Virus record (IMG/VR): IMGVR_UViG_3300025118_000100
Location: 1-29,068 of that record
Direction: 5' to 3' (one strand)
From: a virus
DNA length: 29,068 nucleotides
A program made the position numbers and the translations under genes. Shown in pieces: positions 6,840 through 13,213 of this stretch. The first letter of the stretch is position 1, and each line of letters opens with the position of its first letter. A model generated the notes under the pieces. The model was not told where the DNA came from, did not search any database, and was given only the letters and a program-made list of their open reading frames with translations.

Positions 6840-8012
6840 ATGTCTGATATGCTTTCTGAGGCCATTGTTGATGCAAAGGCACTGCGCGCGACCGCATTAA
6901 AAAATGCCGAGAATATTGTTATAGAAAAGTATTCTACCGAAGTTAAGAAAACCTTGGAGACAATCCTGGAACAAGAAGAAGGTGTGCTAGCTCCCGATTT
7001 GGAAGGGGCCCCACTCGACGACGCGCCACTACCTGAGCCCGATTTCGACGCGCCGGAGGACACATTCGGCGAACCAGAAGCTGAAGAGGAAATTGTCGAA
7101 GGTGACGATATTCCCCTGGCTGCCACTATCGGGCTATCAGACATGACCGGTACAAACTTGAGCGATGTACCCTCAGAGAGCACAGAAACTGAAGTCACCA
7201 TCGATCTTGGCGCTCTCCAAGAAGCAGTGAAAGCGCTTGGCGACGATTTAGATGAGGAAATCGAAATTACCGAAGAAGACATTGTTGATATTCTTTCGGA
7301 AGACGACGAAGAACTTGAAGAAGCTGCAGACGGCGGCCCAGTTGCCGATGCCGCTTACACTGATGCGGAAGACGAAGATGACACCGCCCTTAAAACATCG
7401 GCGGCTACCAATCAGGATGCCACGTCCGGATATGGCGGAACTGACGAAAGCCTCGATTCTCTCGTAGATTCCATCCTCGAAAAACTTACCGTCGATATGG
7501 GCGCAGAATTGTCCGGCTGGGCCGGCCGCCCCACATCACAACTCAAGCACGAGCAAGAAAGGGCGTTAGCCGGTGCTCAGACCGATGATGTAAAAGAAGA
7601 TTTAGAAGATTTGAACAAAGCTCAAGAAGAGTTGGTTGCAGAAAATAATCAACTCAAAGAGCACAATGAACAATATAAGCAAGCATTTAATGAGCTAAGG
7701 GGGAATTTACAAGAAGTGAATCTTTCCAATGCTCGCTTGCTTTATACGAACCGAGTATTGAGAAATACCTCCCTAAATGAGCGGCAAAAAGATAAAATTG
7801 CCGAAGCTATTTCCAGCGCTGGTTCAGTAGCAGAAGCAAGAACGATCTATGAAACGCTTCAAAGCACAGTGGAGGCCGCTCCAAGGAAAAGCCCACAATC
7901 ACTGAGCGAGGCAATTGGTCGTCGGTCTACTGTGTTACGGGCTACTCGTCAAGAGGTGCCTTCAAATGATCCGTTTCAGGATCGTATGAAAAGATTAGCT
8001 GGAATAAAATAA
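6840..8012 (+). CDS. gp22: Prohead core scaffold protein, gp22-like
   Basis: A 390-residue, very acidic protein directly upstream of the capsid gene, the position of T4 gene 22. The N-terminal 45 residues are helical. Residues 50-200 are disordered-looking and rich in Glu, Asp, Ala and Pro. Residues 250-300 form a predicted coiled coil (E-D-L-N-K-A-Q-E-E-L, then N-N-Q-L-K-E-H-N). Next comes a conserved-looking helical block with N-A-R-L-L-Y-T-N-R-V-L-R-N and L-N-E-R-Q-K-D-K-I. The C-terminus is basic. In T4 such proteins form the core on which the shell assembles and are then degraded by gp21. Sites fitting the T4 protease rule (Leu or Ile, any, Glu) include L-S-E at residues 5-7 and again near residue 355. 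It is longer than T4 gp22 (269 aa). The assignment rests on composition, coiled coil and position. Confidence 0.75.
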   Translation: MSDMLSEAIVDAKALRATALKNAENIVIEKYSTEVKKTLETILEQEEGVLAPDLEGAPLDDAPLPEPDFDAPEDTFGEPEAEEEIVEGDDIPLAATIGLSDMTGTNLSDVPSESTETEVTIDLGALQEAVKALGDDLDEEIEITEEDIVDILSEDDEELEEAADGGPVADAAYTDAEDEDDTALKTSAATNQDATSGYGGTDESLDSLVDSILEKLTVDMGAELSGWAGRPTSQLKHEQERALAGAQTDDVKEDLEDLNKAQEELVAENNQLKEHNEQYKQAFNELRGNLQEVNLSNARLLYTNRVLRNTSLNERQKDKIAEAISSAGSVAEARTIYETLQSTVEAAPRKSPQSLSEAIGRRSTVLRATRQEVPSNDPFQDRMKRLAGIK

Positions 8013-8026
8013 TCATATAAAAGTAT

Positions 8027-8038
8027 AAAGGAGGTGAT
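8027..8038 (+). promoter_or_regulatory. Near-perfect Shine-Dalgarno of the capsid gene
   Basis: AAAGGAGGTGAT matches the full 3' end of bacterial 16S rRNA over about 11-12 bases, six bases before the ATG at 8045. It is the strongest SD in the window and fits the need for massive capsid synthesis. Confidence 0.85.
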
Positions 8039-8044
8039 TTTAAA

Positions 8045-9856
8045 ATGTCTAGTATTATCGAAAGATTGACCGAAGGAGTTGTCAATCGTGATATGCGCGC
8101 AGAGGGTCACGCTCTGTTGTCTAAGTGGGAGAAGACTGGTCTTCTCGAAGGTATGACAACAGATGCTACCCGTCAAAATATGGCGCGCCTGCTTGAAAAC
8201 CAAGCAAAGGAGCTACTTCGTGAGAGTAGCACCATGGCCGGTGGTGATGTAGAGGGCTTCGCAGCCGTCGCATTCCCCATCGTCCGCCGCGTGTTCGCTG
8301 GCCTCATAGCCAATGAACTCGTTTCAGTTCAGCCGATGAGTCTACCTAGTGGTCTTATCTTCTTCATGGATTTCACTGTTTCAACCAATGGTGCGGGTCT
8401 CCCGCGTCTCGGTTATGGTGATCCTCTTGGAGACGAGGAGTCGCTTTATGGTGGTGGTCGTGTTGCGAAGGGCATCGTCAGTGGTGCGTTGATAGGTACA
8501 ACGAACGCTGAAGAAGGTCCGTACAACATGAACAACGGCTATTCCTCACCGACCGGCTCGGGCGTCCTAACGATGGCGTTCATCACGGCAAGTACATATA
8601 GTTCTTCCGCTGGTGATGTTCCGAAGCTTTGCGAGTATGACCCCGAGCTTGAGTCGCAGTCTGGAACTGCCACTGTCGCCGTTGCTTCTATCTTGCTCAG
8701 CGATCTCGCGAACTTCGATTCGGGTGATAACCGAAACCTTTCCGCAATCGTACTTTCCGGTGCTTCCGGACATGGCGGTATGGGAAGGCTTGGTAACTCT
8801 GGCTCAACGGCTATTAATGGCGTACAGCTTAAGCGCTTGACTCGCATCACCGGTTCTGGTGCTCAGACTCATGCTCTTATTGTTATTGCGTCTTATGATG
8901 GTTCAGCCACCGCCCTACAATTGGCAGAGGTTCTTACTGGTTCCTCGCATGCTGACGGCGGCGCCGATTATCCGGCGACTGTGGTGTCGGCATCTTGGCC
9001 CATTAATGATGATTTCATCACTGGTGGCGCTCTTGGCTCAGTGATCGGTGACGATCCGTGGGGCCTTGAGAACAACCAGAGCATCCCCGAGATCGACATC
9101 AAAGTCGATTCCGTGGCTGTGACGGCTGTCACCAAGAAGCTCAAGGCTAAGTGGACACCGGAGTTGGGTCAAGACCTCAACGCCTACCACAACCTTGATG
9201 CCGAAGTTGAGCTTACTTCAATTCTCTCTGAGCAGATTGCTCTTGAGATTGATCGCGAGATCCTTGAAGACCTCATCCGCGGTGCAAAGGCTGGTACCTA
9301 CTTCTGGTCCCGCTCACCGGGTCTGTTTGTGAATCGTACGACTGGCGCCGAAATTGGCTCCACGACTAAGGCTCCGGACTTCACCGGTACAGTCAGTGAA
9401 TGGTATGAGACTCTTGTTGAGACCATTAATGATGTGTCTGCGCAAATCCATCGTAAGACTCTACGTGGTGGTGCTAACTTTATCGTCTGCGGACCTGAAG
9501 TTGCAAACATCCTTGAGTTCACCGCTGGGTTCCGCGCTTCCGTCACTGCTGATGATGAGCGTGGCTCTGTTGGTGCTGTTAAGGTCGGCGCGCTTACGAA
9601 GAAGTTCGACGTCTATGTCGATCCTTACTTCCTGCGCAATGTCGTCCTCGTCGGCCGTCGCGGCTCCTCTTTCCTTGAAAGCGGATACGTGTACGCACCG
9701 TACGTGCCACTACAGACCACACCTACTATCTTTGGCCCCGAAGACTTCGTGCCCCGTAAGGGCGTGATGACTCGCTATGCCAAGAAGATGGTGCGTCCCG
9801 ATATGTACGGCCTCGTTGTCGTCCGCGGGCTCTTAGGCGAGTCTGGTAGTACCTGA
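8045..9856 (+). CDS. gp23: Major capsid protein, gp23-like
   Basis: A 603-residue precursor of the hexamer-forming shell protein (HK97 fold). The hallmark gp23 block is clear at residues 72-110: F-A-A-V-A-F-P-I-V-R-R, F-A-G-L-I-A-N-E-L, V-S-V-Q-P-M, P-S-G-L-I-F. The C-terminal half has L-K-A-K-W-T-P-E-L-x-Q-D-L, L-S-E-Q-I-A-L-E-I-D-R-E-I and a final Y-G-L-V-V-V-R-G-L-L-G. An N-terminal propeptide is likely: L58-R-E60 fits the T4 protease rule and lies close to the T4 cleavage site (after residue 65). It is about 80 residues longer than T4 gp23 (521 aa); the extra length appears to lie between residues 120 and 350, rich in Gly and Ser, perhaps a surface insertion. Codons are strongly biased to highly expressed choices. 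Followed by TGA TAA TAA stops and a terminator. Confidence 0.95.
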   Translation: MSSIIERLTEGVVNRDMRAEGHALLSKWEKTGLLEGMTTDATRQNMARLLENQAKELLRESSTMAGGDVEGFAAVAFPIVRRVFAGLIANELVSVQPMSLPSGLIFFMDFTVSTNGAGLPRLGYGDPLGDEESLYGGGRVAKGIVSGALIGTTNAEEGPYNMNNGYSSPTGSGVLTMAFITASTYSSSAGDVPKLCEYDPELESQSGTATVAVASILLSDLANFDSGDNRNLSAIVLSGASGHGGMGRLGNSGSTAINGVQLKRLTRITGSGAQTHALIVIASYDGSATALQLAEVLTGSSHADGGADYPATVVSASWPINDDFITGGALGSVIGDDPWGLENNQSIPEIDIKVDSVAVTAVTKKLKAKWTPELGQDLNAYHNLDAEVELTSILSEQIALEIDREILEDLIRGAKAGTYFWSRSPGLFVNRTTGAEIGSTTKAPDFTGTVSEWYETLVETINDVSAQIHRKTLRGGANFIVCGPEVANILEFTAGFRASVTADDERGSVGAVKVGALTKKFDVYVDPYFLRNVVLVGRRGSSFLESGYVYAPYVPLQTTPTIFGPEDFVPRKGVMTRYAKKMVRPDMYGLVVVRGLLGESGST

Positions 9857-9880
9857 TAATAATCAGGTTTAACGACCACC

Positions 9881-9911
9881 AAAAACCCCCCTGGTTTCAG
9901 GGGGGTTTTTT
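9881..9911 (+). terminator. Intrinsic terminator after the capsid gene
   Basis: CCCCCCTG at 9886-9893 pairs with CAGGGGGG at 9898-9905 around a GTTT loop. An A5 tract precedes the stem and six T residues follow, so it may act on both strands. It ends the scaffold-capsid unit. Confidence 0.95.
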
Positions 9912-9997
9912 GTTTTTTAAAGAAAAGTTAAAATTGTTGATTTGTCAAATTTTTTCCCTGGTAAATTTTTGAGATTTCCGTTTTTGTAATGTAGGAA

Positions 9998-10005
9998 ACT
10001 ACTTA
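9998..10005 (+). promoter_or_regulatory. Candidate late promoter motif, variant ACTACTTA
   Basis: Same one-base variant as at 5615, within the AT-rich spacer after the capsid terminator and 37 bases before the ATG at 10043. Role inferred. Confidence 0.4.
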
Positions 10006-10042
10006 TTAGGTACCTTATACATACAAACAAGGAGATTATAAC

Positions 10043-10249
10043 ATGGGTAAGAAATGGAAACGCTTATTGATCGCAAGAAGGGCCGCGGCAGCAACCCCCG
10101 TGGAGGAAGTGGCAGAGGCGCCAGCCCCCAAGGCGGTAGAAAAGAAGGTTGATGTAGTCACACCCGCTCCCAAGACCGTTACAAAAACCAAGACGAGGGC
10201 CGTTAAAAAGGCCACCAAAACTAAGACCACAACTTCCCACAACTCATAA
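10043..10249 (+). CDS. Small basic Ala/Lys/Pro-rich protein
   Basis: A 68-residue protein. It starts with a basic helix (G-K-K-W-K-R-L-L-I-A-R-R-A-A-A). An acidic Glu/Ala/Pro linker follows, and the C-terminus is rich in Lys, Thr and Val with K-T-K-T-R-A-V-K-K-A-T-K-T-K, resembling histone H1-type tails. That composition suggests nucleic-acid binding, for instance in packaged DNA or in the prohead core, but no family is recognised. GGAG lies eight bases before the ATG. It has its own promoter candidate after the capsid terminator and is separated by 67 bases from the neck gene. Short length and low complexity make any database match hard to interpret. Confidence 0.6.
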   Translation: MGKKWKRLLIARRAAAATPVEEVAEAPAPKAVEKKVDVVTPAPKTVTKTKTRAVKKATKTKTTTSHNS

Positions 10250-10288
10250 ATAAACCATTCTTGAGTGGCGAGTTTTGTGGTTGTGTTT

Positions 10289-10296
10289 ACTATTTA
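10289..10296 (+). promoter_or_regulatory. Candidate late promoter motif ACTATTTA
   Basis: Exact copy of the octamer, 20 bases before the neck-gene ATG at 10317, the shortest spacing of the set. The SD GGAG lies between motif and start. Role inferred. Confidence 0.5.
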
Positions 10297-10316
10297 TGGA
10301 GTAGGAGCCTTTATGT

Positions 10317-11591
10317 ATGCCGACCAATCTTAGCCCCAAATCACAAACAAACACAGTGGTCCTCACGTCCACAGGCAGCACAGATCTAGTATCAACAGGC
10401 CTGCCGTTTGGAATGTACACCGGCTCGGCCATGTTCCTCAGTGGCGCTTCCTCCCAAGTTGCATACGTCTATAAAAAGCTCGGTGGCGATGTCGTTGACA
10501 TCGAACTTACACCTTCGAATGTATACGCGGCGTATGAAGAGGCGGTCTTAGAGTATTCCTACATAGTTAACCTGCACCAAGGGAAGAACGTTCTTTCTAG
10601 TGTCCTAGGGAACACCACAGGAACGTTTGACCACCTAGGGGACTTGACTGATGGCCCCAGCTCGGTTAACCTGCGTTATCCTCGCTTTCAAGCAGCCTAT
10701 TCAAGAAAAGTGGGGGATACAATGATTTCTGTCGGCGGCCTAGGCGGCGCACTCCCTCAATATTCAGCGTCCTTTCAGCCGAAGTCAAAACGACAAGATT
10801 ATGATCTCCAGGAGATTATAGAAACAGCCTCTTCCAGCGGAGTTGATGACGGCGGGAACGCCGTGCCCTTTTCAGGGAAAGTGGGCACCAAAAGGGTTAT
10901 CATTACCCACGTCTTTTATAAGACCCCTCGTGCCATGTGGAGATTTTACGGATATTACGGCGGTATTGGGGTTGTGGGGAACATGAACACTTATGGTCAA
11001 TTCGCCGATGACTCGACATTTGAGCTTATTCCGACGTGGCAAAACAAAATGCAAGCAGTTATGTACGAAGATTCGCTATGGACGCGGACATCGCACTTTT
11101 CTTATGAAATTATTAATAACAAGCTTAGATTATATCCGGATCCTGGTTATTGGGACTTTTCCGATCTCAATCGCATATGGGTTAAGTTTTATGTTGATGA
11201 CCAGAATGCATGGGAAACTAATCCTGACTTTACTGATGGCACACAGGGCATAAATAACCTTAATACGCTGCCTTTCGATAACTTGCCGTATGAAAACATC
11301 AATTCAATGGGTAAGCAGTGGATCCGCAAATATTCCTTAGCCTTGTGCAAAGAGATGCTGGGGCAGATTCGAGGCAAGTTTACGACCATTCCGATTCCAG
11401 GCGAAAGTGTGACTTTAAATCATTCTGAATTGCTTTCTCAAGCAAAAGAAGAACAACAATCTCTAAAAGACAAGCTGCATGAAATGCTCAAAGAGGTTGA
11501 ATACAAGGAGCTTGTTAAGTACGATGCCGAAACATCAGATGCAGTAGCAACTACATTTAAGGGATCGCCTTTGCCGATTTTTGTGGGGTGA
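10317..11591 (+). CDS. gp13: Neck protein, gp13-like
   Basis: A 424-residue head-completion protein. The diagnostic part is the C-terminal third: I-N-S-M-G-K-Q-W-I-R-K-Y-S-L-A-L-C-K-E-M-L-G-Q, then R-G-K-F-x-T-I-P-I-P-G and L-L-S-Q-A-K-E-E-Q, which parallels the T4 gp13 end. The N-terminal part has L-T-P-S-N-V-Y-A-A-Y-E-E-A-V-L-E-Y, as in gp13 proteins of aquatic T4-like phages (from memory). T4 gp13 is 309 aa; the extra length is Gly/Ser-rich and lies between residues 100 and 190. In T4, gp13 with gp14 forms the neck that closes the portal and accepts the tail. The start at 10317 is used rather than the ATG at 10313, which is out of frame. The gene is followed after six bases by a gp14-like gene. 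Confidence 0.8.
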   Translation: MPTNLSPKSQTNTVVLTSTGSTDLVSTGLPFGMYTGSAMFLSGASSQVAYVYKKLGGDVVDIELTPSNVYAAYEEAVLEYSYIVNLHQGKNVLSSVLGNTTGTFDHLGDLTDGPSSVNLRYPRFQAAYSRKVGDTMISVGGLGGALPQYSASFQPKSKRQDYDLQEIIETASSSGVDDGGNAVPFSGKVGTKRVIITHVFYKTPRAMWRFYGYYGGIGVVGNMNTYGQFADDSTFELIPTWQNKMQAVMYEDSLWTRTSHFSYEIINNKLRLYPDPGYWDFSDLNRIWVKFYVDDQNAWETNPDFTDGTQGINNLNTLPFDNLPYENINSMGKQWIRKYSLALCKEMLGQIRGKFTTIPIPGESVTLNHSELLSQAKEEQQSLKDKLHEMLKEVEYKELVKYDAETSDAVATTFKGSPLPIFVG

Positions 11592-11597
11592 TAAGTA

Positions 11598-12086
11598 ATG
11601 TCTGATGAATGGAACCGGCCTACAAATCCACCACCTCCGCTATTTTTAGGAAAGAAAGAGCGTGACCTGGTCAAACAGGTTAATGACGAACTAATTGAAA
11701 AAGTCATTGGTCAACAGATCCTCTATTATCCTATAGACATGGAAACAACCGATTTTCACGATCTTTACGGCGAAGCCATAGAGAAGACGTACCTGGCCCC
11801 CATCCGGATATATGCTTTGGTGGAATTTACCGACTATTCAACGGAATACATGGAGAGTGCCGGAATTGACAAAACGTGGGAGATAAATGTTCATTTTCAC
11901 GAAAGGCGCCTCCAAGAAGATCAGAATATGTATGTGCGAGAGGGCGATTTTGTTCTATATGGTAGTTATTATTACGAGATCGTTAAATTGGTCGAATCTC
12001 GCAAGCTTTTTGGCCAAGTCGATTATGGGTTTGAAATTTCTGCAAGATGCAGAAGAGCAAGAAAGGGACTTTTTGATGCTACCTGA
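11598..12086 (+). CDS. gp14: Neck protein, gp14-like
   Basis: A 162-residue protein with a Pro-rich N-terminus (N-P-P-P-P-L-F) followed by a helix and a beta-rich body: I-L-Y-Y-P-I-D, L-Y-G-E-A, I-R-I-Y-A-L-V-E-F, then W-E-I-N-V-H-F-H and G-D-F-V-L-Y-G-S-Y-Y-Y-E-I-V. The Y-Y-P-I-D and L-Y-G-E-A blocks and the place right after gp13 fit the gp14 neck family, which binds the bottom of the head together with gp13. It is shorter than T4 gp14 (256 aa), so peripheral parts may be missing. The 3' end overlaps the next gene by 11 bases. The call is partly contextual. Confidence 0.65.
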   Translation: MSDEWNRPTNPPPPLFLGKKERDLVKQVNDELIEKVIGQQILYYPIDMETTDFHDLYGEAIEKTYLAPIRIYALVEFTDYSTEYMESAGIDKTWEINVHFHERRLQEDQNMYVREGDFVLYGSYYYEIVKLVESRKLFGQVDYGFEISARCRRARKGLFDAT

Positions 12087-13038
12087 TGATTTTAGCTTTG
12101 CAATGCTGCCACCTGGCACTAAATCTGGCACCCTTAAGGAATTAGGGATGCTGGCCTCCACTATCGAGACTATCGATTACGCTCTTGTTTCGTGGGTTAA
12201 GGAAGATCTCGATTTAAGCGCAAAAACAAACAAAGGTCCACTCAGGGTGCCGGTTTTGTGGCAGGCCCCAGAGAGATCATACCAAATTAAAAACGAAAAA
12301 GACCTCAGAGACGACTCCGGCGCCCTTAAACTGCCCCTGATCAGTATCGAAAGAACAAATATTGCAAAAGATCCAGCGAAAAAGGGAGCATTCCAGGCTC
12401 AGTTGTTCTCGGATAAATATGATGGCCGTAGCGGCCGAGTGGTTTTAGCCAAGCGCATTAAACAAGACAAAACGCGTAATTTTGCAGTAGCGACCGGCAC
12501 ACGCACAAACAGTGGTGGAAAACCACAACAATATTTTCCACGCACTAATAAAAAAATTGTAATTCAATCTCTTTCAATCCCAATTCCTGTGTATGTCAAT
12601 ATTGACTATAAGATTGTCATTAAAACCGAATATCAACAACAGATGAATGAGTTGATGACGCCGTTTATTGCACGCACGGGCCAAATCAACTCATTTGTCA
12701 TGAGAAGGAACGGTCACCTTTACGAGGCGTTTATCGAACAAAATTTTACCCACAACAATAATGTCGCGAGCTTAGGCGAGGACACACGTATATTCAGCAC
12801 TGACATTACTATTAGAGTTCTGGGGTACCTTATTGGAGAGGGGGAAAATGATGATAGACCTATTGTGCGCATTGATGAAAACATTGTTGAAGTAACGTAT
12901 CCCACTGAACAGGCGGTGTTCCCAGGAGACACCACTTTTACAGCCTCGACCCTCAAAACTCTCTTTGGGGACGATTCTATTGAAGACGAGGATAGGCAAG
13001 ATTCGTTTGATGCCAGCGATTATGTACGTTCAAGTTAG
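12076..13038 (+). CDS. gp15: Tail completion / sheath stabiliser, gp15-like
   Basis: A 320-residue protein. The start at 12076 (M-L-P-D-D) is chosen because it overlaps the gp14-like stop by 11 bases with AAAGG just upstream; earlier in-frame ATGs lie deep in gp14. The protein has L-R-V-P-V-L-W-Q-A-P-E-R near residue 60, L-P-L-I-S-I near 95, I-P-V-Y-V-N-I-D-Y-K-I-V-I-K-T-E-Y at about 175, and D-I-T-I-R-V-L-G-Y near 245. The C-terminus is acidic. The order of a VP-strand, an LP-x-I strand, a long strand pair plus a helix resembles T4 gp15 (272 aa), the hexamer capping sheath and tube at the head-proximal end. Position after gp13 and gp14 and before the sheath supports this. Sequence similarity by eye is weak. 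Confidence 0.6.
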   Translation: MLPDDFSFAMLPPGTKSGTLKELGMLASTIETIDYALVSWVKEDLDLSAKTNKGPLRVPVLWQAPERSYQIKNEKDLRDDSGALKLPLISIERTNIAKDPAKKGAFQAQLFSDKYDGRSGRVVLAKRIKQDKTRNFAVATGTRTNSGGKPQQYFPRTNKKIVIQSLSIPIPVYVNIDYKIVIKTEYQQQMNELMTPFIARTGQINSFVMRRNGHLYEAFIEQNFTHNNNVASLGEDTRIFSTDITIRVLGYLIGEGENDDRPIVRIDENIVEVTYPTEQAVFPGDTTFTASTLKTLFGDDSIEDEDRQDSFDASDYVRSS

Positions 13039-13086
13039 CTCTAAAGAGCGCTTCCTGAGTTGAAAAGCTTATTATAGGTTTTCCTC

Positions 13087-13158
13087 ATGAACAGAAATGC
13101 ATATTCTACGTTTACTTCAGGACTTTTAGCGCCTTTTGAAATTAAAAATACTATTTAA
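13087..13158 (+). CDS. Possible 23-residue peptide in the sheath leader
   Basis: A short open frame reading M-N-R-N-A-Y-S-T-F-T-S-G and ending K-N-T-I, with a weak TAGG about eight bases upstream. Its stop codon lies inside the promoter-like motif at 13150. It could be chance; there is no homology evidence. Confidence 0.15.
   Translation: MNRNAYSTFTSGLLAPFEIKNTI
13150..13157 (+). promoter_or_regulatory. Candidate late promoter motif ACTATTTA
   Basis: Exact copy of the octamer in the 175-base gap before the sheath gene, 56 bases before its ATG. Apart from this motif, the SD and a possible tiny peptide, nothing else was seen in the gap. Role inferred. Confidence 0.5.
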
Positions 13159-13213
13159 GTTTGATGGCAAAAACGATCTACGTCATTTGTTTTAAGAAGG
13201 AAGGGAATTAATA

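Noticed and set aside
11887-12075. N-terminal extension of the gp15-like gene
   Set aside because: It overlaps the gp14-like gene extensively and its translation does not look protein-like; the ATG at 12076 with AAAGG upstream is preferred.
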